From Planctomycetota bacterium (GTDB taxonomy: Bacteria; Planctomycetota; UBA8742; SKZP01; JAIOTL01), in assembly GCA_021106775.1 (NCBI GenBank), contig JAIOTL010000026.1, positions 1 to 5,316 on the forward strand: a stretch of DNA of 5,316 bases, in the 5' to 3' direction. Under the pieces are notes generated by a model. The model had not been told where the DNA came from and made no database searches. It worked only from the letters and a program-made list of their open reading frames with translations. Position 1 is the stretch's first letter; each line of letters starts with the position of its first letter. Shown one piece after another: positions 1 through 5,316 of this stretch. The translations under genes were made by a program, and so were the position numbers.

Positions 1-1
1 C

Positions 2-469
2 TACGGACAAAGTTATACGAGTGTATGGGTTTGCGACAACGGCTGGGTTTCATTCGGTCAGGACCCGAACCAACCAGCATATGAGAATTTCACACTTCCC
101 TCAGCAGGTGCACCTAATGCTGCAATTTATCCGTTCTGGGACGACGTTGAATTCAACCAAACAAATGTTGCTGATGCGAAATGGGTATCGGAAACACAGG
201 ATAGTGCACCATCGCAAGTCTTTGTCGTTGAATGGTTCAAGCTGAATCGTTATAACACAGCACCACCATCAGTTGCGACATATCAGCTACGGCTTTACGA
301 AACTACAAACATAATCGAGTTTCATTATTCGATTGTTAGTGGACATTGGAATTCGAATTGGTCTGCAACAATCGGTCTTGAGGATGAAAACGCAGATAAG
401 CATATCGAGATTTCAGGTTCACCCAGGATAAGCGAAAGACCTGCATACAATTACCGTTTCCTTCCCTAG
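2..469 (+). CDS. 3' end of a secreted-type beta-sandwich domain protein (5' partial)
   Basis: The open frame enters from the left edge and runs 155 residues to a TAG stop; its start lies outside the window. The product is rich in aromatic residues and beta-strand patterns: VWVCDNGWVSFG near residues 8-19, YPFWDDVEF near 43-51, VFVVEWFKL near 72-80, YQLRLYETTNIIEFHYSI near 92-109 and ATIGLEDENA near 119-128. This order (a 'SNGW-SFG' strand, a 'PFWDD' strand, a 'V-W' strand, then 'Y-G-I-F-Y' and 'GI/GLED' strands) is familiar from extracellular, nidogen-like beta-sandwich domains in large secreted proteins of Bacteroidota and relatives. That assignment is by resemblance only. No type IX sorting domain or membrane anchor follows, and the chain ends abruptly at the end of the fold. 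The stop TAG overlaps the left TA boundary of the repeat element that begins here, so the C-terminus may be an insertion product and not the ancestral end. Function is unknown. Confidence 0.75.
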   Translation, partial: YGQSYTSVWVCDNGWVSFGQDPNQPAYENFTLPSAGAPNAAIYPFWDDVEFNQTNVADAKWVSETQDSAPSQVFVVEWFKLNRYNTAPPSVATYQLRLYETTNIIEFHYSIVSGHWNSNWSATIGLEDENADKHIEISGSPRISERPAYNYRFLP

Positions 470-620
470 GCTGTGTCAAGAAAGTATTAAAGGGTACAAA
501 AAACTGTCATTCCCAACTTGATTGGGAATACAGCAGAAGTTAGAATATAACATTGTATCAATATGGATTCCCGTTTTCATGGGAATGACAATCCTAAGAA
601 ACTTGCTTGACAGTGTACTA
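467..620 (+). mobile_element. MITE-like palindromic element, copy A
   Basis: This non-coding element of about 150 bp is bounded by TA at 467-468 and 619-620. Its core, 474-612, has terminal inverted repeats: TGTCAAGAAAGT at the left and the complement of TGTCAAGCAAGT at the right (11 of 12 match). Inside lie GTCATTCCC (506-514) and its exact inverse GGGAATGAC (581-589). There are also two local hairpins: ATTCCCAA/TTGGGAAT at 509-529 and ATTCCC-N8-GGGAAT at 567-586. A second copy lies inverted at 4564-4719; by eye the two cores differ at about 13 of 140 positions. Size, terminal repeats, TA boundaries and the absence of a coding gene fit a miniature inverted-repeat element mobilised in trans, possibly by an IS630/Tc1-type transposase, which targets TA; the family link is inference. 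The hairpins directly follow the upstream stop codon and might also end or stabilise that transcript. Short open frames across it (GIQQKLEYN... translations) are repeat-derived. Confidence 0.85.
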
Positions 621-837
621 TCTTCACGCAACTTTAAAAATTTCTTCAATCAAAACATACTCAATGAAGCTCAGGCTTTACCTACGTCATTTTTCAAACA
701 GAAATTCCAAACCTTACGAAAATCTAGTAAAATTCACTAAAAACTATATTCAAACACACCCTAATTATAATGATGTGTTACTTAACGCAATCTGTGCTTT
801 GCGAAATATTTGCCCGAATATTCCGCTTCTGCATTAA
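619..837 (+). pseudogene. Possible detached 3' continuation of the upstream gene
   Basis: From the right TA boundary of the element an open frame of 72 codons runs to a TAA at 835-837. Removing 152 bp (the element plus one TA) joins the upstream frame ...TTC-CTT-CCC directly to TAT-CTT-CAC in the same phase, so the two would form one longer gene. The translated stretch (YLHATLKISSIKTYS..., later NYIQTHPNYNDVLLNAICAL) is basic and not recognised, and it does not look like an obvious continuation of a secreted beta-sandwich. An ATG at 664 could start a 57-residue product, but I see no Shine-Dalgarno sequence before it. The open frame could be chance in AT-rich DNA. No other coding signal is visible between the element and the pepA leader on either strand. 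Confidence 0.3.
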
Positions 838-871
838 ACTCAATTATCGAGAAACAATAATTTGGTTTCAC

Positions 872-900
872 ATGTCATCAGATTATTTATAGGATGACAT
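872..900. promoter_or_regulatory. Candidate operator: 8-bp inverted repeat upstream of pepA
   Basis: ATGTCATC (872-879) and its perfect inverse GATGACAT (893-900) are separated by 13 nt. The half-site centres are 21 bp apart, about two helical turns, as expected for a dimeric regulator bound to one face of DNA. The AT-rich spacer contains a TATTTA (884-889) lying 16 nt after a TTGGTT (862-867), a weak match to a sigma-70-type promoter, so a bound protein could overlap the promoter. The right half ends 45 nt before the pepA start codon. No regulator is identified, and the repeat could also be a weak hairpin in a leader RNA. Confidence 0.3.
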
Positions 901-932
901 AATGAAAATGATTTTAAGTGATTAATATTTTT

Positions 933-940
933 GGAAGGAG
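933..940 (+). promoter_or_regulatory. Shine-Dalgarno sequence of pepA
   Basis: GGAAGGAG lies 5 nt before the ATG at 946. It decides the start: an in-frame TTG at 931 would place this sequence inside the coding region and has no ribosome binding site of its own. Confidence 0.8.
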
Positions 941-945
941 CGGAG

Positions 946-2478
946 ATGACATTTAGTGTTGCATTAAAAAAAGGAACTCCCAAACAAACTGACCTAGCAG
1001 TCTTTTTCGCTGCTTCAAATGTTGATAATTCACACAAAATTATCGCTTCCAAGAAGAAATTTGTAGCACCAACAATTCTCACATCCTGTGTGTTAAAAAG
1101 TGCTTCAAAAACCTTCGAAAAACTTGGTTTTACTGGTGGGATGCATGAGAAGTGTCTTGTGCCAGGTTGTGAAAATGACTTTTTCAATAAAGCGATGTTT
1201 ATCGGGCTTGGGAAAATCGATGTTTTGAATCCACGAAACCTCCATGTTCTTGGAATGAGAACTTTACAATATGTAAAGGAGTTGAGAGCTTCGGATTTTA
1301 GTATTATTTTTGATAAAATGCCTGCTGAGCTTGACCCTAACTTATTTTTTGAGAACTTTGTAATTGGTGCACATCGTGGAGCATACAGCTTTAACCGTAA
1401 ATCTGCAGATGCTCAAAAAATGATGACGAATGTAAATAAGTGTACAATATATCTCGAATCAGTGCCCATGAAATTCAAGAAAACCGTTGCAAAGGCTGAC
1501 ATAATCGGTCTTGGAGCAAATCTCACACGTGATTTGATTAATATGCCTGCAGCGGAAGCAACGCCGAAAAAGCTGGCGGATGTTGCGCTTGAACTTGGTA
1601 AAGCAAAAGGTGATACACCTTCACCTCTGAAAGTGACCGTTTTTGATAAGAAGAAAATTCAACAGCTCAAGATGGGTGGACTTTTGGGTGTGAATCAGGG
1701 GTCGCACAAACCTCCGTACTTCATCATCATGGATTATCAGTATAAGAAAACCGCTCCAACAATTGTGCTGGTGGGCAAGGGAATCACCTTCGATTCAGGC
1801 GGTCTCAACGTCAAGGAATGGATGGGTATGTCTTCGATGAAGACTGATATGGGTGGTGCTGCAACGGTTATCGGAATTATGCAAGCGGTCAGGGATTTGA
1901 AACCCAGGATGAATGTTGTGGGTATTGTGCCAGCAACCGAGAATCTTTCAGGGGCAAATGCTTATATGCCAGGGGACGTTCTGACAATGTACAACAAGAA
2001 GACCGTCGAAGTGCTGAACACCGATGCTGAGGGTCGTTTAATCCTTGCTGATGGAATCTCATACGGTTCGCAGAAATACAAACCTGATTATTTGTTTGAC
2101 TTGGCAACACTGACAGGTGCCTGTGTTATGGCACTTGGTGGAAATGCTGCAGGTGTGATGACCGAAAACGATGAATACTGGAACAAACTTAATGATGTTG
2201 CAGATGAAAGTGCTGACCGTATCTGGCGTTTACCCATCTGGGATGAATATGGCGAGCCAATGAAATCGCGGATTGCGGATTTACAGAATGTTGGGGGACG
2301 TTGGGGTGGTGCTAGCGCAGCAGGTTGGTTTCTTAAAAACTTCACAAATGAACCAAAAAACTATGTGCATGTTGATATTGCAGGCATGGCAACGGGTGCC
2401 CCCAAGGGTTCGGGCGCGGGTGATGCTTCAGGTTTCGGCGTGCAATTGATGGTAAAATTCATCGAAAGCGTACAATAA
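946..2478 (+). CDS. pepA: Leucyl aminopeptidase, M17 family (complete, 510 aa)
   Basis: This is a cytosolic, two-metal aminopeptidase that releases N-terminal residues from peptides, working in peptide turnover; family members act as hexamers. The N-terminal macro-like domain covers about residues 1-165 and is divergent. The catalytic domain follows, opening with DLINMPAAEATPKKLA (196-211). All expected metal ligands are visible: K278 and D283 in VGKGITFDSGG, D301 in MKTDMGGAA, and D360 and E362 in NTDAEGRL. The catalytic residues K290 and R364 are also present. These seven positions are all offset by exactly 8 from the E. coli PepA numbering I recall (270, 275, 293, 352, 354, 282, 356), so the core is intact and colinear. 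Length is close to the usual 480-510 residues. The ATG at 946 is chosen over an in-frame TTG at 931 because GGAAGGAG lies 5 nt upstream of it. The gene appears to stand alone, with 280 bp before the next gene. E. coli PepA also binds DNA; nothing here shows whether this one does. Confidence 0.96.
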   Translation: MTFSVALKKGTPKQTDLAVFFAASNVDNSHKIIASKKKFVAPTILTSCVLKSASKTFEKLGFTGGMHEKCLVPGCENDFFNKAMFIGLGKIDVLNPRNLHVLGMRTLQYVKELRASDFSIIFDKMPAELDPNLFFENFVIGAHRGAYSFNRKSADAQKMMTNVNKCTIYLESVPMKFKKTVAKADIIGLGANLTRDLINMPAAEATPKKLADVALELGKAKGDTPSPLKVTVFDKKKIQQLKMGGLLGVNQGSHKPPYFIIMDYQYKKTAPTIVLVGKGITFDSGGLNVKEWMGMSSMKTDMGGAATVIGIMQAVRDLKPRMNVVGIVPATENLSGANAYMPGDVLTMYNKKTVEVLNTDAEGRLILADGISYGSQKYKPDYLFDLATLTGACVMALGGNAAGVMTENDEYWNKLNDVADESADRIWRLPIWDEYGEPMKSRIADLQNVGGRWGGASAAGWFLKNFTNEPKNYVHVDIAGMATGAPKGSGAGDASGFGVQLMVKFIESVQ

Positions 2479-2758
2479 TTCAACATCAATCCGAAAATTT
2501 GTGGATACTGTATTAAATGAGATGAAAATAATACCGATGATAGATGCGTTGTATGTACGGACATTCAAGAATAAAATGAAACATATCTTTACTTTTTTTT
2601 CATTGCTTAGTAAATTATTTCGGTAATATTGCAGTAAAGTGAACTTTCAGCATCCTTGATTATTTTCTAAACGACATCGTTGATAATTATTAACTGTTAA
2701 GTGCAAGTGTCAGCGATGTGAAGTAAAGCAAGCCAACCTGCCTTGATGGAGTTTTTGT
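2479..2758. other. Intergenic region, pepA to acyltransferase operon
   Basis: This AT-rich spacer has no convincing gene. A T8 run at 2591-2598 follows pepA but I see no strong GC stem before it, so a factor-independent terminator is not supported. Nearer the operon, TTGATT (2656-2661) and GATAAT (2682-2687) resemble promoter boxes but are 20 nt apart, longer than ideal. TTAACTGTTAA (2690-2700) is a short near-perfect palindrome just downstream of them. A promoter for the acyltransferase pair is expected somewhere here, but its position is not settled. Confidence 0.35.
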
Positions 2759-3547
2759 ATGATATTGATCTCAGAAAACAAGTTATTCCAAGTCGGCATC
2801 GCTAACACCGATGAAGAGATAGATGAGGTTCTGGCATTAAGATTCGAAATTTTCAATCGTGAGCTTGGCGAAGGCATTGTTGAAAACCAGAAAAGCCAGC
2901 GAGACCATGATAGATTTGACAAATATTGCGACCATGTGATTGTTAAAGAAAAAGCTACCAACTCAATCATCGGAACTTATCGAATCTTGCGGGGTACGGA
3001 AGCGAAAGAAGGTTTTTACTTCCAAACCGAATTCGATGTTGGCGAACTAAACAATATTAAGAACGATATTGCTGAAATTGGCAGAACTTGTATTAAATCC
3101 GATTATCGAGGCAGCAGAGTTCTTTCATTTCTATGGTTCGGGTTGTATTCATATACACACAATTACGGAATCAAGTATCTTTTTGGAATGACAAGCATTC
3201 ACACATCAAGTGAAGCTGTTGTAAACCAGGTTTGGTCTTATCTCAATAAAAAGAATGCTTTCGAGGAAAAATTCCGGGTGATTCCGAAGAATCCACCGAA
3301 CATTGTTGATTCCGAACCAAACAAAAAAGTTGTACCGGCATTAATTAAAAATTACTTGAAGCTTGGCGCTAAAGTCATTGGCATACCGAATTTCGATGAC
3401 ATTTTCGGATGTTATGATATTCCAATGATAATTGATTTAGACTCCAAGCAGGTTGCTCTTTCGATTAAGCTGATAAAGTCTATTCTGCGTATTCAACTAC
3501 ACAGAAAGATCGGAATCAATCACCTGAAAGTCGAACGAACTGCATAA
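2759..3547 (+). CDS. olsB: OlsB/GlsB-type N-acyltransferase (GNAT fold, 262 aa)
   Basis: The product resembles the OlsB family (the Acetyltransf_5, 'hemolysin-like' GNAT group). These enzymes transfer a 3-hydroxyacyl chain from acyl carrier protein to the amino group of an amino acid, giving the lyso form of an amino-acid lipid at the membrane. Visible family landmarks in order are LRFEIFNRELGEG (27-39), DRFDKYCDHVIV (51-62), IGTYRIL (71-77), the acyl-donor-binding region EIGRTCIKSDYRGSRVLSFLW (106-126), LFGMTSIH (141-148), and the C-terminal block from PALIKNYLKLGAKVIG (193-208) to DIFGCYDIPMIIDLD (214-228). The start is supported by GGAG at 2748-2751, 7 nt before the ATG. It is followed after 28 nt by a PlsC-type acyltransferase, matching olsBA (ornithine lipid) and glsBA (glycine lipid of Bacteroides) arrangements. 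Which amino acid is used cannot be read from the sequence; the symbol is meant at family level. Confidence 0.85.
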   Translation: MILISENKLFQVGIANTDEEIDEVLALRFEIFNRELGEGIVENQKSQRDHDRFDKYCDHVIVKEKATNSIIGTYRILRGTEAKEGFYFQTEFDVGELNNIKNDIAEIGRTCIKSDYRGSRVLSFLWFGLYSYTHNYGIKYLFGMTSIHTSSEAVVNQVWSYLNKKNAFEEKFRVIPKNPPNIVDSEPNKKVVPALIKNYLKLGAKVIGIPNFDDIFGCYDIPMIIDLDSKQVALSIKLIKSILRIQLHRKIGINHLKVERTA

Positions 3548-3575
3548 TTAACCCATTCTTTTTTTTGGTATTAAC

Positions 3576-4388
3576 GTGATAAAATTATTTTCGTTTCTTC
3601 GTATCGCAATTACAGCACCAATTGTTTTCGCAGCTGTTTTGGTTGTATTATTCCTTGTCATTCTCGCACCGACTTATAAATTGCGTCGGTTCATAGAGAT
3701 TTTGTATTTCAGATTCTCGCTCTGGTTATTTAACTTCCGGTTTAAGCTAAATCGTAAGATTAATGACGAAGGTGTTATAATTGTTGCCAATCATTCGTCT
3801 TACACTGATATTCTGTTGTGCCATACGCTGTTCGAAGGAAGTTTCATTGCAAAAAAAGAGCTAAAATATTGGCCTCTCTGGGGATGGGGAGCATGCTTGC
3901 TACGTACGATTTTCATTGAACGTACAGGTTTTAACGCTATTGATAGCTTTCTAAAAGTAGGTAAAGAAGCGTTGGCTAAAAAAATGAACGTCATTCTTTT
4001 TCCTGAAGGCACAACAAGTACCAAACCCTTGAAATCTTTTAGAATAGGTGCTTTCAGACTTGCTTTCCAAAGTAATGCTAAAATCGTGCCTGTTATCATT
4101 AATTACCGTGATCTTGAAGAAATTGCGTGGGTTGACAAAATGAATTTCATTCCACATTTACTCGGAATGCTGGGTGGATTCAAACTCAGAAGAGTTATTC
4201 TGACTGTGCTTGAAAAACTTGATCCCGCAAACTTCGATGATGATAAACAAATGCGAGATTTTACTCGAAAACTCATGCAACGCGCAATTAACAACGAATC
4301 TTTGCAAAAAAATGATGTTACATTAAATGAAATTTTTGATTGCGAGGCAAAATCCCAGAAGGAACTCGTTCAAACATTTTCCAAATAG
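3576..4388 (+). CDS. PlsC-family O-acyltransferase, OlsA/GlsA-like (270 aa)
   Basis: This is a membrane-associated acyltransferase of the PlsC/LPLAT family, which esterifies a second acyl chain onto a lyso-lipid. A hydrophobic segment at about residues 8-31 should anchor it in the inner membrane. The catalytic NHSSYTD motif (HX4D, H73 and D78) is intact, followed by RTIFIERTG (110-118, motif II), the substrate-binding FPEGTTS (142-148, motif III) and IVPVIINY (170-177, motif IV). The GTG at 3576 is the only plausible start: the frame is closed by a stop at 3549 and no ATG occurs before the motifs. The ribosome binding site is weak, suggesting dependence on translation of the upstream gene 28 nt away. 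Paired with the OlsB-type enzyme, the likely role is O-acylation of the lyso-amino-acid lipid. General lysophosphatidic acid acylation (true PlsC) remains possible, since the motifs do not distinguish the two. Confidence 0.88.
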   Translation: MIKLFSFLRIAITAPIVFAAVLVVLFLVILAPTYKLRRFIEILYFRFSLWLFNFRFKLNRKINDEGVIIVANHSSYTDILLCHTLFEGSFIAKKELKYWPLWGWGACLLRTIFIERTGFNAIDSFLKVGKEALAKKMNVILFPEGTTSTKPLKSFRIGAFRLAFQSNAKIVPVIINYRDLEEIAWVDKMNFIPHLLGMLGGFKLRRVILTVLEKLDPANFDDDKQMRDFTRKLMQRAINNESLQKNDVTLNEIFDCEAKSQKELVQTFSK

Positions 4389-4563
4389 GTGAGAAATTTG
4401 ATTAATGCTGATAACATTCATTAAACACAATTATGCAACAATTCAGGAATCAGGCAGTTGATGACGCTTTTATCCGCAGATAAACTTATTTTTGTAATTA
4501 ATCCCGGTGGAGTTTCAACGAAATTCGCTTTTTTCAGAACCATGCAGGACAATTTTGTTTCGC

Positions 4564-4719
4564 TAGTACACTGTCAAGCAAGTTTCGAAGGGTTGTCATT
4601 CCCGTGAAAACGGGAATCCAGACTGATACATTATTATATTCTAACTTCTGCTGGATTCCCAATCGAGTTGGGAATGACAGTTTTTTTGAACCCTTTACTA
4701 CTTTCTTGACAAAGCAATA
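4564..4719 (-). mobile_element. MITE-like palindromic element, copy B (inverted)
   Basis: This is the inverted partner of the element at 467-620, bounded by TA at 4564-4565 and 4718-4719, with core 4572-4711 (140 bp). Its inverted repeats are better preserved than in copy A. The terminal TGTCAAG[C/A]AAGT repeats extend to AAGGGTT. GTCATTCCC (4595-4603) pairs with GGGAATGAC (4670-4678). GGGAATCCAG (4612-4621) pairs with CTGGATTCCC (4651-4660). Locally, ATTCCCGT/ACGGGAAT closes a GAAA tetraloop at 4598-4617, and ATTCCCAA/TTGGGAAT forms a hairpin at 4655-4675. It sits inside the butyrate kinase remnant. Its insertion adds 154 nt, which shifts the reading frame, and that frame meets a TGA at 4605-4607 within the element. 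Confidence 0.85.
4655..4687 (+). terminator. Possible terminator formed by a hairpin of element copy B
   Basis: On the + strand the 8-bp stem ATTCCCAA/TTGGGAAT (4655-4675, loop TCGAG) is followed after 5 nt by a run of seven T (4681-4687). This resembles a factor-independent terminator, though the stem has only three G-C pairs and the gap is longer than usual. It would lie between the acyltransferase operon and ffh. Confidence 0.25.
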
Positions 4720-4938
4720 GTTCACAATGAAAATATTTGACATAGCGTTGAGGAGCAGCGGAGTTAAAATAGTATTCTCGACCAGAAAGAATGGCGTAAA
4801 AAATCTCATTTACTAAGCTTGTACTGGCAACCGGTACCCTTCGAGTAAATTCCGAACAAGAGGAAGTAAAAACATATTCATAATTGCAAAACACGCCAGA
4901 ATGATGTAAATATTCAGATTCGCAAATCCTATGTGATT

Positions 4939-4980
4939 TTGTGGTGTGTAGTAGGGTGTGTAATATAAAAATGTTATAAT
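4939..4980 (+). promoter_or_regulatory. Candidate promoter of ffh
   Basis: TGTTATAAT at 4972-4980 is a full extended -10 box (TGnTATAAT), 34 nt before the ffh start codon, without a good -35 box. An overlapping alternative is TTGTGG (4939-4944), 16 nt, then TAATAT (4961-4966). The octamer GGTGTGTA occurs twice, at 4943-4950 and 4955-4962, a 12-bp direct repeat overlapping the -35 area; its meaning is unknown. If the organism uses the Bacteroidota promoter consensus, the match would need re-reading. Confidence 0.45.
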
Positions 4981-5014
4981 TACACTCATAGTTTAGAACA
5001 CAACTGAGGATGAG

Positions 5015-5316
5015 ATGTTAGACGGCATTAAAAGCTCGTTCAAGAAAGTTATTGATAAAATCAGTGCTGGCGGGAGACTCTCCGAGGATAATCTGAAGGA
5101 AGCTGTCCGCATGATTCGAACAGCACTTTTGGAAGCTGATGTCAACTTTAAGGTTGCCAAAGATTTTGCGCAGAGGGTGAAAGAAAAGGCGGTCGGACAA
5201 GAGCTGATACAGAGTATTCGCCCGGGTGAGCAATTCGTTAAAATTGTAAACGATGAGTTGATTGCGCTAATGGGCGGCAACATAGATGAGATGAAATTTC
5301 ATTCGTCCAAGCCCAC
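5015..5316 (+). CDS. ffh: Signal recognition particle GTPase Ffh (SRP54), N-terminal part (3' partial)
   Basis: The first 100 codons are present and run off the right edge. They cover the helical N domain: MLDGIKSSFKKVIDKISAGG (1-20), then RLSEDNLKEAVRMIRTALLE (21-40), ADVNFKVAKDF (41-51), RVKEKAVGQEL (54-64) and RPGEQFVKIVNDELIALMGG (69-88). The RLSEDN, ALLEADV, RVKEKAVG and PGEQFVKIV-ELIALMG stretches are diagnostic of Ffh against its paralogue FtsY. The GTPase G domain and the RNA-binding M domain lie beyond the window. Ffh binds 4.5S/SRP RNA and signal peptides of nascent membrane proteins and delivers ribosomes to FtsY at the membrane. The ATG at 5015 is preceded by GAGGA at 5006-5010, 4 nt away; an ATG at 5010 is in another frame and hits a stop after two codons. 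An extended -10 sequence just upstream suggests it is transcribed independently of the pseudogene region. Confidence 0.95.
   Translation, partial: MLDGIKSSFKKVIDKISAGGRLSEDNLKEAVRMIRTALLEADVNFKVAKDFAQRVKEKAVGQELIQSIRPGEQFVKIVNDELIALMGGNIDEMKFHSSKP

Larger units (their letters stand above)
4461..4883 (+). pseudogene. buk: Butyrate kinase remnant, split by a MITE and internally deleted
   Basis: Three pieces match butyrate kinase, an acetokinase-family enzyme that makes ATP from butyryl phosphate. The first (4461-4565) begins MTLLSADK and holds FVINPGGVSTKFAFF, the N-terminal phosphate-binding motif (usually INPGSTSTK), here with S-T changed to G-V. The element copy B then interrupts the frame. 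The second (4720-about 4812) reads VHNENI-stop-HSVEEQRS-stop-NSILDQKEWRKK. From HS onward it aligns without gaps to the family's H-S-x-E-E...I-x-D-Q-x-x-F-R-K segment, with stop codons at 4738 and 4765. The third (4812-4883, another frame) reads LATGTLRVNSEQEEVKTYS before a TAA, like the family's C-terminus (G-x-L-R-V-L-x-G-E-E-x-x-K-x-Y). About 80 of some 355 codons remain, so roughly three quarters of the gene is missing. Removing the element and one TA rejoins pieces one and two in frame. Recognition is from memory of the family, without a search. Confidence 0.75.

Noticed and set aside
522..740. Open frame of 72 codons across element copy A (GIQQKLEYN...)
   Set aside because: The first part is translated repeat sequence; the same peptide appears on the opposite strand in copy B. 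It has no ribosome binding site and overlaps the element hairpins.
931..945. TTG at 931 as the pepA start
   Set aside because: It would put the strong GGAAGGAG ribosome site inside the gene; the ATG at 946 has ideal spacing.
840..1187. Minus-strand open frame of 115 codons over the start of pepA
   Set aside because: It lies antisense to a well-supported gene, has no family resemblance and shows no ribosome binding site.
2537..2626. 29-codon frame MIDALYVRTFKN... after pepA
   Set aside because: It is short, with no ribosome site, AT-driven composition and no recognisable motif.
467..4719. CRISPR array or composite transposon
   Set aside because: There are only two repeat copies, 4 kb apart and inverted, with no spacers and no transposase, so neither description fits.
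4726..4815. Short + strand frame MKIFDIALRSSGVK... ending at TAA
   Set aside because: Another frame of the same stretch aligns with butyrate kinase (HSVEE, ILDQ, RKK), so this is a shadow of the pseudogene.
4534..4894. Minus-strand open frames across copy B and the butyrate kinase remnant
   Set aside because: They are made of the repeat and of sequence antisense to the kinase remnant. They match no recognised family.

Overview
The window looks like part of an AT-rich bacterial chromosome, probably of the Bacteroidota/Chlorobi (FCB) group. The evidence is indirect: an extracellular beta-sandwich domain of the kind common in secreted proteins of that group, a two-gene amino-acid-lipid acyltransferase operon, and general codon use. 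No rRNA or other firm taxonomic marker is present. All recognisable genes lie on the + strand.

Layout. (1) 2-469 is the 3' end of a gene for a secreted-type beta-sandwich protein. (2) 467-620 is a short palindromic element (MITE copy A) whose left edge supplies the stop codon of that gene. (3) 619-837 is an open frame that would be the in-frame continuation of the gene if the element were removed. (4) 946-2478 is a complete M17 leucyl aminopeptidase (pepA), preceded by an 8-bp inverted repeat that may be an operator. (5) 2759-3547 and 3576-4388 are a tight pair: an OlsB/GlsB-type N-acyltransferase and a PlsC-type O-acyltransferase. Together they fit the two-step synthesis of an amino-acid-containing membrane lipid (ornithine, glycine or similar). 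(6) 4461-4883 is a decayed remnant of a butyrate kinase gene. Its N-terminal part is split by a second, inverted copy of the same element (4564-4719), and most of its middle is deleted. (7) 5015-5316 is the start of ffh, the SRP GTPase, with its own promoter-like sequence.

The most interesting structure is the pair of MITE-like elements. They are about 150 bp long, about 91% identical by eye, in opposite orientation about 4 kb apart, bounded by TA dinucleotides and built of nested inverted repeats. In both places, removing the element together with one TA rejoins the flanking reading frame. In the second place the rejoined frame aligns with butyrate kinase on both sides, which independently supports the inferred element boundaries. 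No transposase is present in the window, so any mobility would depend on an enzyme encoded elsewhere.
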